Positions 19,467 to 27,848 of a stretch of DNA of 64,000 bases are shown here, one piece after another; the first letter of the stretch is position 1, and every line of letters begins with the position of its first letter. The DNA is from Nocardioides deserti (lineage in GTDB: Bacteria; Actinomycetota; Actinomycetes; Propionibacteriales; Nocardioidaceae). Location of the stretch: assembly GCF_014266025.1 (NCBI RefSeq), contig NZ_JACMYC010000008.1:62001-126000 (forward strand), written 5' to 3'. The notes below the pieces were generated by a model that ran no database searches, had not been told where the DNA came from, and saw nothing but the letters and a program-made list of their open reading frames with translations. Position numbers and translations under genes: made by a program.

Positions 19467-20552
19467 GTGATCCCTGAGGACTCCCGGTTCGAGAACGACC
19501 CCGAGGAGCTCGTGGCCGAGGCGCCCGGGCTGCCGAGCGGGTGGGAGGTCGGGACACCGGACCCGGCCGACCGGTTCGACGTCGCCCGGCTGACGCACCT
19601 GCTGCGCGCCCACGAGCGGCACGGCCGCGGCTGGGCCGGCGCGGGCGTCGACGACGTCCTCGTCGAGGTCTCCGAGCACGGCCTGCGGATGCGGCAGAAC
19701 GTCGTCGTCCGCGACGCCGAGGGCGAGATCCGCGGCTGGGCCAGCGCGCACGACCGCGCCGCCGGCCGGATGCTCTTCGTCCACGTCGTCGAGCGCGACC
19801 TGCCCGAGCGGATCGCCAAGGCCTGCTCCGACGTGCTCTTCGAGTGGGGCGTCGGCCAGGCCAAGGTGCTCGGCGCCGCGCGCGGGCTGGAGACCCAGCA
19901 GATCGACACCGGCGCCTTCGCCGACGACGAGCGGCAGCACAAGTGGCTCGCCGATGCCGGCTTCGAGCGGGTGCGCACCTGGTGGCAGATGAGCCGGCCC
20001 GTGACCGCCGACGAGGCGCGGCTGGTGCCCTCGCCGGCCCGGTGGGAGGGCAAGGGTGTCGTCTTCCGGCGCGTGCGCCGCGGCGAGGACGGCATGCCGG
20101 ACACCGAGGACCTGCGCAAGGTCCACGACGTGCTCGAGGGCGCCTTCGTCGACCACTTCAACCACCACGAGGAGACCTTCGAGGAGTTCGTCCACCGGCT
20201 CCGCGAGGACCCCGGCCACCGCTGGGACCACTGGTGGCTCGCCGAGCTCGTCGAGGACGGCGGCCGCACCGCTGTCGGCACCCTCGTCGGCGCTGTCTCC
20301 GAGAGCTCCGGCGGCGGCCCGGACGGGTCGTACGTCGAGTACCTCGGCGTGCTCGAGGCCGCCCGCGGCCGCGGCGTCGCCAAGGGCCTGCTGCGCACGA
20401 TCATCGCCGACGCCGCCGACCGCGGCCGCGACCGCGTGGGCCTCGAGGTCGACGCCGACTCCTCCACCGGCGCCGACGGGCTCTACACCTCCATGGGCTG
20501 GGCCACGAAGTACGTCACCGAGTCCTGGCACCGCGACGTCCCTGTCGCCTGA
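19467..20552 (+). CDS. GNAT-family N-acetyltransferase with two GNAT domains
   Basis: 361 residues. Two GNAT-like halves are visible. The C-terminal one has the acetyl-CoA loop ARGRGVAKGLLRTIIADA near residue 310 and ends YTSMGWATKYVTESW; the N-terminal one is divergent. The arrangement recalls mycothiol synthase (MshD), but key features are not clear enough to claim it, so the substrate is open. GTG at 19467 is taken as the start (GGGGAG 11 nt upstream); TTG at 19458 is possible. Confidence 0.8.
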   Translation: MIPEDSRFENDPEELVAEAPGLPSGWEVGTPDPADRFDVARLTHLLRAHERHGRGWAGAGVDDVLVEVSEHGLRMRQNVVVRDAEGEIRGWASAHDRAAGRMLFVHVVERDLPERIAKACSDVLFEWGVGQAKVLGAARGLETQQIDTGAFADDERQHKWLADAGFERVRTWWQMSRPVTADEARLVPSPARWEGKGVVFRRVRRGEDGMPDTEDLRKVHDVLEGAFVDHFNHHEETFEEFVHRLREDPGHRWDHWWLAELVEDGGRTAVGTLVGAVSESSGGGPDGSYVEYLGVLEAARGRGVAKGLLRTIIADAADRGRDRVGLEVDADSSTGADGLYTSMGWATKYVTESWHRDVPVA

Positions 20553-20568
20553 CCGGCAGGCGCGGGCC

Positions 20569-20652
20569 GTCCACAACCGCGCAATTGTGCGGTTGTGGAC
20601 GTGCGGAAGCGCTTCCACCGGTCGACTTCCGCGCAATTGAACGACCGTCGAC
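20569..20652. repeat. Intergenic palindrome family 2, units D and E
   Basis: The region between converging genes holds two units built on CGCGCAATTG (20578-20587 and 20630-20639). Unit D is a 32-nt inverted repeat (20569-20600, GTCCACAACCGC paired with GCGGTTGTGGAC) with a single position that would be G:U in RNA. Unit E (20626-20652) is less symmetric. GGAAGCGCTTCC (20605-20616) lies between them. Three further units with the same 10-mer occur at 43413-43538. Confidence 0.8.
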
Positions 20653-20716
20653 CGCCCGGCCCCGAGCCCGGCCCCGGACCCGACCTCGACTCACGGACCG
20701 GGCCGGGCCTGCCGGG

Positions 20717-21712
20717 TCAGCCGGCGAGGGAGGCGCGCAGCGCGCGGTGGACGCCGGCGGGGGTGAGGACGCCGAGGAAGACCGGGCCGCGCCTGACGCC
20801 GACCATCCCGTGGTCGCTGCGCAGGATGGCGGCGAGGGCCTCCTCGAGAGTGGCGCCGACCTCGACCGCGGCGCCGAGGTCGCCGAGGCGTACGCCGTCG
20901 AGCGGCTCGAGGTGCGCCGGGTCGACCGTGGTGACCGAGAGCCGGCGCAGTCCCCGCTCGGAGCCGACGAAGTCCGCGACGAAGTCGTCGGCGGGCCGGG
21001 CGAGCAGCTCGGCCGGCGTCGCATGCTGCGCGAGCCGGCCGCCGGCGGCGAAGACCGCGACGCGGTCGCCCATCCGCACCGCCTCGTCGATGTCGTGGGT
21101 GACCAGCACGACGGTCTTGCCGAGGTCGCGCTGAAGCCGGAGGAACTCGTCCTGCAGCCGCACCCGCACCACCGGGTCGACCGCGCCGAACGGCTCGTCC
21201 ATGAGCAGCACCGGCGGGTTCGCGGCGAGCGCACGGGCCACGCCGACGCGCTGCCGCTGGCCGCCGGAGAGCTGGTGGGGGTAGCGGTCGGCGTACGTCC
21301 CCGGGTCGAGCCCGACGAGCTCCATCAGCTCGGTGGCGCGGGCGCGGGCGGTCGCCTTCGACTCGCCGTACAGCAGCGGCACGGTCATCACGTTGGTGAC
21401 GATCTTCTGGTGCGGGAAGAGCCCGACCTGCTGGATGACGTAGCCGATGCTGCGCCGCAGCCGCACCGGGTCCTCGCCGGTGACGTCGCGCCCGTCGATC
21501 TCGATCCGGCCGGTGCTGGGCTCGATGAGCCGGTTGATCATCTTCAGCGTCGTCGACTTGCCGCAGCCCGAGGGCCCGACGAGGCACAGCAGCTCCCCGG
21601 CGGCGACCTCGAGGTCGAGCGCCTGCACGGCGACCGTCCCGTCGTCGTACGTCTTGCCGACACCCGAGAGCCGGATCATCGCGGTCCCGCCCGCAGGGCC
21701 GGTAGCGTCCAT
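20717..21712 (-). CDS. Osmoprotectant (glycine betaine/choline) ABC transporter ATP-binding protein
   Basis: 331 residues. Walker A GPSGCGKST, Q-loop QQVGLFPH, signature LSGGQRQRVGVARAL, Walker B VLLMDEP and H-loop LVTHDIDEA are present. The C-terminal 80 residues look like a CBS-type pair (TLEEALAAILRSDHGMVGV), as in OpuCA/ProV ATPases. TACTGT lies 7 nt before the ATG at 21712, supporting this start over the ATG at 21679. The gene is divergent from its permease and binding-protein genes with only 4 nt between start codons. Confidence 0.88.
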   Translation of the reverse strand: MDATGPAGGTAMIRLSGVGKTYDDGTVAVQALDLEVAAGELLCLVGPSGCGKSTTLKMINRLIEPSTGRIEIDGRDVTGEDPVRLRRSIGYVIQQVGLFPHQKIVTNVMTVPLLYGESKATARARATELMELVGLDPGTYADRYPHQLSGGQRQRVGVARALAANPPVLLMDEPFGAVDPVVRVRLQDEFLRLQRDLGKTVVLVTHDIDEAVRMGDRVAVFAAGGRLAQHATPAELLARPADDFVADFVGSERGLRRLSVTTVDPAHLEPLDGVRLGDLGAAVEVGATLEEALAAILRSDHGMVGVRRGPVFLGVLTPAGVHRALRASLAG

Positions 21713-21725
21713 GCGCGTGACAGTA
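21703..21725. promoter_or_regulatory. Interlocked divergent leaderless promoters
   Basis: Plus strand: TAGCGT (21703-21708), 8 nt, then GTG at 21717. Minus strand: TACTGT (21725-21720), 7 nt, then ATG at 21712. Each -10 box therefore lies within the first codons of the opposite gene, and only 4 nt separate the two start codons. Polymerase bound at one promoter should block the other. Confidence 0.65.
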
Positions 21726-22430
21726 CTGGCGGCGGCCGCGGCTCCGCCCGCAGCCGAGCCGAGCTGCTACAGCTCCGTGCGCAACGAGTGGTGGTGCTGG
21801 CAGTACGTCGTCGACCGACGTGAGGAGATCACCGAGGCCGGTGTCCAGCACGTCGGGATCACGCTCGCCGCCATCGTGCTGGCCGTGGCCCTCGCCTTCC
21901 CGCTGGCCCTGCTCGCCCGGCGGACACGGCGCCTGGAGTCCACGGTGCTGGCCGTCAGCACCGGCCTCTACACCATCCCCTCGCTGGCGCTGTTCCCGTT
22001 GTTCCTGCCCTTCACGGGCCTGAGCGCGGCCACCGTCGTCCTCGCCCTCGCCCTCTACGCGCTGACGGTGCTCGTCCGCTCGCTGCTCGACGGGCTGCGG
22101 GCCGTGCCCGAGGAGGTCCGTGAGTCCGCGATCGGCCAGGGCGTGGGTCCGACCCGCCTGCTGCTGCGCGTCGAGCTCCCGCTCGCGCTGCCGGTCTTCC
22201 TCGGGGGGCTGCGGGTGGCAGCGGTGTCGACCGTCGCCCTGACCACGGTCGGGGCTCTCGTGTCGTACGGCGGGCTGGGCAACCTCATCCAGCACGGCGT
22301 CGCCCGCAACTTCCGGGCGGAGCTGCTCACCGCCTCGGTGCTGTGCGTGCTCCTCGCCCTCGTGCTCGACGCCGTCATCGTGCTGCTGCAGCGCCTGCTG
22401 ACCCCCTGGACGCGCGGGAGCACCGTGTGA
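21717..22430 (+). CDS. Osmoprotectant ABC transporter permease (first)
   Basis: 237 residues with about five membrane segments and the inner-membrane EAA-like loop VPEEVRESAIGQGVGPTRLL, followed by LPLALPVFLGGLR. This fits OpuCB/ProW-type permeases. The N-terminus before the first helix is short and contains SCYSSVRNEWWCWQYV; the aromatic YV-containing lead is common in this subfamily. The GTG at 21717 fits the TAGCGT box; ATG at 21711 is an alternative. The stop overlaps the second permease start (GTGTGA). Confidence 0.88.
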   Translation: MTVLAAAAAPPAAEPSCYSSVRNEWWCWQYVVDRREEITEAGVQHVGITLAAIVLAVALAFPLALLARRTRRLESTVLAVSTGLYTIPSLALFPLFLPFTGLSAATVVLALALYALTVLVRSLLDGLRAVPEEVRESAIGQGVGPTRLLLRVELPLALPVFLGGLRVAAVSTVALTTVGALVSYGGLGNLIQHGVARNFRAELLTASVLCVLLALVLDAVIVLLQRLLTPWTRGSTV

Positions 22431-23242
22431 ACGTCCTCGCCGACACCTGGGACCACCTCCTCGACCCGACCAGCTGGCGAGGCGGCGGCGGCATGCTGGC
22501 GCTCCTGGTCGAGCAGCTGCTGCTGACCGTCACGGCCCTGGCGGCGGCCACGGTCGTGGGGCTGCCGATCGCCCTCGCGCTGGGGCACCGGGGACGCGGA
22601 GGGTTCCTGGCGATCAACGTGTCCAACATCGGCCGGGCCGTCCCGACCTTCGCGCTGCTGGCGGTCCTGGTCGCGGCGGACTGGCCGGGCACGGCGCAGC
22701 TGGGGCCCTACGGACGGGCCGGCCTGGCGACGCTCATCGCGCTCACGCTCTTCGGCCTGCCGCCGATCATCACCGCGGCGTACGTCGCCGTCAGGGAGGT
22801 CCCACGGGAGGTGACCGAGGCCGCGCGCGGCATGGGCATGACCGGGTGGCAGGTGTTCCGCAGGGCCGAGCTGCCGCTGGCCCTGCCGCTGGTCGTGTCC
22901 GGCCTCCGGCTGGCGCTGGTGCAGGTGTGGGCGACGGCCACGATCGCGGCCCTCGTCGCCGGGCCGGGGCTCGGTCGCGTCATCACCGACGGGTTCGCGG
23001 CCAACGACTACGGCAAGGGCATCGCGGGAGCCGTCGTCGTCGCGGTCGTGGCGCTGTGCCTCGAGACCGGCTCGGCCCTGGTCCAGCGCGCCGTCGACCC
23101 CCAGCGCCGGGCACGCAGCCGCACCGTTGGCGAGGACGTCCCCCCTACAGTGACGGAGGCGCCGGGGACGACCGGACGTCGAGCGACGGGGGACACCGCC
23201 GCACCGGACACGCGCGGCTCGGCCGCGGGACACAGAAGGTGA
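22427..23242 (+). CDS. Osmoprotectant ABC transporter permease (second)
   Basis: 271 residues with five to six membrane segments and the ATPase-docking loop VPREVTEAARGMGMTGWQVF followed by RAELPLALPLVVSGLR. It pairs with the preceding permease as OpuCB/OpuCD. About 60 hydrophilic residues after the last helix (rich in Arg, Thr, Ala) look unstructured. GTG 22427 overlaps the preceding stop, indicating translational coupling. Confidence 0.88.
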   Translation: MNVLADTWDHLLDPTSWRGGGGMLALLVEQLLLTVTALAAATVVGLPIALALGHRGRGGFLAINVSNIGRAVPTFALLAVLVAADWPGTAQLGPYGRAGLATLIALTLFGLPPIITAAYVAVREVPREVTEAARGMGMTGWQVFRRAELPLALPLVVSGLRLALVQVWATATIAALVAGPGLGRVITDGFAANDYGKGIAGAVVVAVVALCLETGSALVQRAVDPQRRARSRTVGEDVPPTVTEAPGTTGRRATGDTAAPDTRGSAAGHRR

Positions 23243-23246
23243 ACAC

Positions 23247-24191
23247 ATGCAGCTACGACGAGCAGTCCTCTCCCTCGCCGCGGTGGGGGTCCTCTCGCTC
23301 GGCTCGGCCTGTGCCGGCGACGACCTCTCCGAGGAGTCCGGGGACGGCGCGACGCCCGCCGGCTCCGGCGGCGAGGTGACGCTGGCGACGCAGAGCTTCG
23401 ACGAGGCCGCCCTGGTCGGTGCGATGTACGCCGCCGTCCTCGAGGACGCCGGCTACGACGTGACGACCAAGGAGGTCGGCCGTCGCGACATCTACGTGCA
23501 GCAGATGCCCGGCCAGGTCGACGTCGCGCCCGAGTACGTCGGCGGCATCGCCGACTTCATGAACACCACGGTCAACGGGCCGGACGCCGAGCCGATCACG
23601 ACCACCGACACCCAGGAGACGGTCGACGCCGTCACCCCGCTGCTCGAGGAGAAGGGGCTCACCCTCCTGGCGCCGTCGGAGGCCACCTCCCAGAACGCCT
23701 ACTTCGTCACCCAGGAGTTCTCTGAGGCAGAGGGCGTCACGACGCTCTCCGACCTCGAGGGCACGTCGGTCGTCCTGGCTGCCAACGAGGACTGCCCGGG
23801 TCGCGCGGACTGCGAGGCCGGTCTCGAGGACGTCTACGGCATCGACGTCACCGAGGTCCTGCCGCTCGGCTTCGCCTCCCCACAGACCTACGCCGCCGTG
23901 CTGGACGGTGAGGCGCAGGTCGGCCAGACCGGCACGCTCGACGGCACGCTCGAGGACCAGGGCCTGGTCCTGCTCGAGGACGACCAACAGATCCAGCCGG
24001 CGCAGAACCTCGTCCCGCTGGTCTCGCAGGAGTTCCTCGACGAGCACCCCGACGCCCAGCAACCGCTCGAGGACCTGATGGGCGCCCTCGACAACGAGAC
24101 CCTCGGCTCGCTCATCGCCCGGGTGACCGTCGACCGCGAGACCCCGCAGGACGTCGCCCGCGACTTCCTCGAGGAGGAGGGCCTGCTCTGA
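23247..24191 (+). CDS. Glycine betaine/osmoprotectant-binding lipoprotein
   Basis: 314 residues. The lipoprotein signal peptide ends in LGSAC (Cys near residue 22), followed by an acidic, glycine-rich linker. The mature part matches the OpuAC-like family: VTLATQSFDEAALVGAMYAA, QVDVAPEYVGGIADFMN, and a late DVARDFLEEEGLL. It delivers quaternary amines to the two permeases. It starts 4 nt after the permease stop. The ligand is inferred from family and operon, not from binding-site residues. Confidence 0.88.
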   Translation: MQLRRAVLSLAAVGVLSLGSACAGDDLSEESGDGATPAGSGGEVTLATQSFDEAALVGAMYAAVLEDAGYDVTTKEVGRRDIYVQQMPGQVDVAPEYVGGIADFMNTTVNGPDAEPITTTDTQETVDAVTPLLEEKGLTLLAPSEATSQNAYFVTQEFSEAEGVTTLSDLEGTSVVLAANEDCPGRADCEAGLEDVYGIDVTEVLPLGFASPQTYAAVLDGEAQVGQTGTLDGTLEDQGLVLLEDDQQIQPAQNLVPLVSQEFLDEHPDAQQPLEDLMGALDNETLGSLIARVTVDRETPQDVARDFLEEEGLL

Positions 24192-24198
24192 CCAGGCC

Positions 24199-25317
24199 CT
24201 AGGCCTCGTGCGGTCGCAGCTCCAGGGCCGCGGGTGCGACGGTGTCCGGGTCTATGACCGGCACGTCGATCCGCGGCCCTGCTGCTGTCCGCACGCGGGG
24301 AAGCGGACCGCCGATCGAGCGCACGTGCTCGACGACCGCGGCCGCGTCCTCGCGGCGGCCCTGCTCCACCAGCCACCCCACGAGGCGGTACGCCGGCGTC
24401 AGGCCCGAGTGCGTGAGCGACCGGTCGCCCCACAGCTCCACGACGCCGGCGTGCAGCAGCTCCCACCAGTCGTCGGGGCACCCGGGCAGCTCGTCGAAGT
24501 AGCGGTGCAGGTCCCCGGCCAGGACCCGGTCGCGGAAGACCCGGGTGACCTCGCCCGAGCCGTGCCGCTCGACGCTGGCCAGCGCCATCCGCTTGGTGGC
24601 CCACCGGTCGCGCAGGTCCGTCAGCGACGAGCGCTGCTGGGTGATCGAGCTGCCGTCGTGGCGGATCCGCCAGTGGTAGACCACGTCCGGCACGACCGCG
24701 AACCGCCGCGCCCGCAGGAACGCCTCCGTCGTCGTCGGCTGGTCCTCGTAGCGCACGCCCTCCGGCCACGACAGCCCCGCGGACTCCCAGAAGTCGCGGC
24801 GGTAGAGCTTGTTCCACGCGAACACGTCGCCCAGGAGCTCGGGGTGCTCCTCGACGGTCGACGCGCCGGCCTGCGCATGCAGCCGGCGCATCCACGGCGG
24901 CTCGGCCAGCCCGCCGTCCTCCCACCGCGCGACCGAGCCGGTCACCAGGTCGCTGCCCGTGCGCTCGAGAGCCTGCAGCAGCACGGCGTACGCGCCGGGC
25001 GGCACGACGTCGTCGGAGTCGGCAAACGCCAGGACCTCCCCGGTGACGTGCCGCAGCCCCTCGTTGCGGGCCGCGCCCAGGCCGCGGTTCTCGGTGTGGA
25101 CGACCCGCACCCGCGGGTCGCGGGCGGCGTACTCGTCCGCGATCGCGCCCGAGCCGTCCGGCGAGCCGTCGTCGACGACGACCACCTCGAGGTCGACCCG
25201 GCGAGAGGCCTGGGCGAGCACGCTGTCGAGGCACGCGGACAGGTAGCGCTCCACGTCGTAGACCGGCACCACGACGCTCACCCGGGTCTGGCGCCGGGCC
25301 CACGGTCGCAGCTGCAT
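24199..25317 (-). CDS. Glycosyltransferase family 2
   Basis: 372 residues. The GT-A nucleotide-sugar fold is clear: VSVVVPVYDVERYLSACLDS at the start, LEVVVVDDGSPDGS, and LAFADSDDVV holding the acidic metal-binding triad near residue 100. It resembles enzymes that add sugars to teichoic acid or surface glycans. TACTGT lies 6 nt before the ATG at 25317, so it is probably leaderless. It converges on the binding-protein gene with 7 nt between stops and no visible terminator. Acceptor and donor unknown. Confidence 0.88.
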   Translation of the reverse strand: MQLRPWARRQTRVSVVVPVYDVERYLSACLDSVLAQASRRVDLEVVVVDDGSPDGSGAIADEYAARDPRVRVVHTENRGLGAARNEGLRHVTGEVLAFADSDDVVPPGAYAVLLQALERTGSDLVTGSVARWEDGGLAEPPWMRRLHAQAGASTVEEHPELLGDVFAWNKLYRRDFWESAGLSWPEGVRYEDQPTTTEAFLRARRFAVVPDVVYHWRIRHDGSSITQQRSSLTDLRDRWATKRMALASVERHGSGEVTRVFRDRVLAGDLHRYFDELPGCPDDWWELLHAGVVELWGDRSLTHSGLTPAYRLVGWLVEQGRREDAAAVVEHVRSIGGPLPRVRTAAGPRIDVPVIDPDTVAPAALELRPHEA

Positions 25318-25351
25318 GGGCCGACAGTAGTGAGCGATAGGCTCCCTGGTC

Positions 25352-26512
25352 GTGAGTGCCCCCGACGCCGTCCCCTCCGCGCAGCAGCCTGCGGACCCGT
25401 CCGCCGTCGACCCCGCCGACTACCCCCGCAAGGTGCTGTTCGTCGCCGGTGCCGGGCGCAGCGGCACCAGCACGATGGCCGGGCTGATGCAGATCCTCGG
25501 CCTGCACGTGCCGCAGCCGGAGGTGGTCGCCGACGAGACCAACCCCAAGGGCTTCGGCGAGCCGGCCTGGGCCGTCGAGCACCACGACCGCCTGCTGAAG
25601 GAGGCCGGGGTCCAGGTCAGCGACTCGCGGCCCGACGCGTGGTTCGAGACCGGCCGGGTCTCCACCCGCGAGAAGGAGCGGATCACCACCGCCGCGTGGC
25701 TCGAGTCGCACTTCGCGGTCAGCAGCGAGCTGGTCGTCAAGGACCCCCGCCTGGCGTGGTTCCTCTCCCTGTGGCGCGTCGCGGCCGTCCGCACCGGCGC
25801 CACCCCCGTCTTCGCGACGATGCTGCGGCCGCCGGCCGAGGTCGTCGGCAGCAAGCAGACCTACTACAAGAACCGGCTCGGCTCGGCCCACCTGGCAGCC
25901 TCCTGGCTCAACATGCTGCTCCACACCGAGCGCGCCACCCGTGGCTCGATCGAGGGCGGCGACGGCAGTGCGCGGGTCTTCGTGCGGTACGCCGACCTGC
26001 TCGATGACTGGACCAAGACCTGCATGCACGCCGGCGAGACGCTCGGCCTGCAGCACGTCCTGCACGCGCGGTCCGAGCAGATCCGCGACGGCCACCGCTT
26101 CGTCGACCCCTCCCTGCGCCGCGTCACCCAGTCGCTGGAGGACCTCGGCCTGCCGAAGCGGCTGCACGACCTCACCGCCGACACCTGGGCCGAGCTCAAC
26201 AAGCTCGCCGACCCCGGCGGCGACACCCCCGACGTGCACCACAACCTCGACCAGCTGCGCGAGGCCTACGTCGAGCTCTACGAGGAGTCCGAGGCGATCT
26301 CGCGGTCCTCGGTGGTCGCCGCCGAGCAGGCCGTACGCCGCGAGCTCAAGGGCCGCCCGAACGCCGGTCGCCCCGGCGGTGGCTCGGCCGCGGCTGCTCC
26401 CGCTGCGCCGGTCGGTGACCTCGCCGACCGCATCCCGCACGGCCTGCGCGCCGCCATCCCGCCGTCGGTCCGCCGCGGCCTGCGCAAGGCCGTCGGCAAG
26501 ACGCGCTCGTGA
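25352..26512 (+). CDS. Sulfotransferase family protein
   Basis: 386 residues. The PAPS 5'-phosphosulfate loop appears as VAGAGRSGTSTMAGLMQIL near residue 32. A downstream strand-helix segment (ELVVKDPRLAWFLSLWR) gives the 3'-phosphate-binding region. It probably transfers sulfate, or belongs to the related glycan-modifying group. The C-terminal 80 residues are Ala/Pro/Gly-rich. TAGGCT (25338-25343) is 8 nt before the GTG. It overlaps the next glycosyltransferase gene (GTGA), so the two are coupled and likely act on the same surface glycan. Confidence 0.8.
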   Translation: MSAPDAVPSAQQPADPSAVDPADYPRKVLFVAGAGRSGTSTMAGLMQILGLHVPQPEVVADETNPKGFGEPAWAVEHHDRLLKEAGVQVSDSRPDAWFETGRVSTREKERITTAAWLESHFAVSSELVVKDPRLAWFLSLWRVAAVRTGATPVFATMLRPPAEVVGSKQTYYKNRLGSAHLAASWLNMLLHTERATRGSIEGGDGSARVFVRYADLLDDWTKTCMHAGETLGLQHVLHARSEQIRDGHRFVDPSLRRVTQSLEDLGLPKRLHDLTADTWAELNKLADPGGDTPDVHHNLDQLREAYVELYEESEAISRSSVVAAEQAVRRELKGRPNAGRPGGGSAAAAPAAPVGDLADRIPHGLRAAIPPSVRRGLRKAVGKTRS

Positions 26513-27435
26513 CCGCGCACCTCGGCCGCACCGGCCTGACCAACCTCGAGGGCCACACCGACTACGACATCACCTGGCCCTGGGCCCGGCCCGAGGGCCT
26601 GCGCCCGGGCACCACCGCCGTGCTGCGGGTCAAGGACGAGGCGCCGTCGCTGCCGTTCGTCCTGCCGCCGCTGCTGCGCGCCTGCGACCACGTGCTCGTC
26701 GTCGACAACGGCTCCACCGACGGCACGCCCGAGGTCGTGCGCGAGACCGCCGAGCGGCACGGACGCGGGGACAAGCTCACGCTCACGTCGTACCCCTTCG
26801 CCGTCGCGCGCGCCGGCGCCGAGCACCTCGCCGTGCACGAGCTGTCGGTGCACTCGCTGTCGTACTTCTACAACTGGTGCTTCGCGCAGGTCGGCACCCG
26901 CTACTCGTGGAAGTGGGACGGCGACATGGTGCTGACCACCGAGGGCGAGGTCTCCATCGCCGACCTCGGCTGGCAGGTCGGCGAGGTGCAGACGATCGTG
27001 CGGGTGCCGCGGCACCCGCTGTTCCTCGCCTCCGACTCCCTCGGCTACCTCGACCTCGGCCTGCGCAACGCCGAGGAGTGGGGCTTCCCGATCGGCCCGG
27101 ACTTCGTCTACACCAAGGCCTTCGAGTGGGAGATCCGCACGACGCCGGAGGACGTCCGGTCGATCGGGCTGCCGTTCGGGCTGTGCGTGGAGCTGAAGTA
27201 CCTCGACGGTGACGAGTTCGCCCACTGGACCGACCCGGCGTCGTTCGCCACCTCCTGGCGCAACAAGCGCAAGCGGCGCGAGTGGGAGGTCTTCAACGCC
27301 CTGCGCGAGGGCACCGTCCCCGCCGGGGTCGTCCGGATCGAGGCCCCCGCAGGGCAGCACATCGTCGACCACGTCACCCACGAGTGGCTCCCGCGGGCCC
27401 CCCGCCCCCTCGACGTCGGCCCCCAGCGCCGCTGA
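26509..27435 (+). CDS. Glycosyltransferase family 2-like protein
   Basis: 308 residues. TTAVLRVKDEAPSLPFVLPP and HVLVVDNGSTDGTPEVVRE mark the GT-A domain; the metal motif is WKWDGDMVL near residue 140. Basic residues cluster at RNKRKRREWEV near the C-terminus. It shares the general GT2 fold with the genes at 24199 and 36913 but not close sequence. Coupled to the sulfotransferase. A sulfated or glycosylated envelope polymer is a reasonable but unproven context. Confidence 0.78.
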   Translation: MTAHLGRTGLTNLEGHTDYDITWPWARPEGLRPGTTAVLRVKDEAPSLPFVLPPLLRACDHVLVVDNGSTDGTPEVVRETAERHGRGDKLTLTSYPFAVARAGAEHLAVHELSVHSLSYFYNWCFAQVGTRYSWKWDGDMVLTTEGEVSIADLGWQVGEVQTIVRVPRHPLFLASDSLGYLDLGLRNAEEWGFPIGPDFVYTKAFEWEIRTTPEDVRSIGLPFGLCVELKYLDGDEFAHWTDPASFATSWRNKRKRREWEVFNALREGTVPAGVVRIEAPAGQHIVDHVTHEWLPRAPRPLDVGPQRR

Positions 27436-27848
27436 CGCGTATCCGGCTGCGGCGGGCTGGTTGTTCCCGAAGCGAAGTCGGCCGACCGGGTGGCCGTCTC
27501 GTGGTTTGCCGTCGACTCCGAGCCCCATCAACCCCGCCAGCCCCGCGACCGAGGCGACCCCTGCACATATCGGGGCAGATCTGCCCCGATATGTGCAGGG
27601 GTCACCGGTTAACCGGTGACCCCAACGCCCGGCCGCACCCCGGTGAGGCCCAGGTCACGTCGCCGAAGCGTTCTCCGGGAGGACGGGACCGGCGTACCGT
27701 TGCAGGCGCTGGACCTGCCCGATCGGGGGTACAGCACGGCACCACTCCATCGAGGACACGAGCACACCGTCCGGTACCCACACCGGCCCACGGACCCGAG
27801 AACCGGGCGAGCGGGTGGTCGGAGGGACTGGAACGAAAGGTTCGAACC
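27436..27848. other. 413-nt intergenic region before the pantothenate/NAD operon
   Basis: The first 120 nt show nothing recognisable. Palindrome family 1 copy 2 occupies 27556-27623. TACCGT at 27695-27700, with TTCTCC 18 nt upstream, is a possible promoter. The last 20 nt carry GAAAGG and the palindrome GGTTCGAACC (27839-27848) directly before the ATG. A 78-codon Arg/Pro-rich open frame ending at the start codon is not believed to be coding. Confidence 0.6.
27556..27623. repeat. Intergenic palindrome family 1, copy 2 (two adjacent palindromes)
   Basis: A perfect 48-nt palindrome (27556-27603) centred on AGATCT has left arm CTGCACATATCGGGGCAGA. A second perfect 26-nt palindrome (27598-27623) with arm GGGGTCACCGGTT follows and overlaps it by 6 nt. 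Compared with copy 1 at 13569-13631, the first stem changes C:G to T:A symmetrically on both arms. It lies after the glycosyltransferase and far upstream of panG. Confidence 0.87.

Noticed and set aside
20605..20616. GGAAGCGCTTCC as a LacI-family operator
   Set aside because: It lies between converging genes with no promoter nearby and is most simply part of the repeat region.
27839..27848. GGTTCGAACC resembling a tRNA T-loop
   Set aside because: No acceptor, D or anticodon stems around it; it is simply a palindrome before the start codon of the DUF2520 gene.
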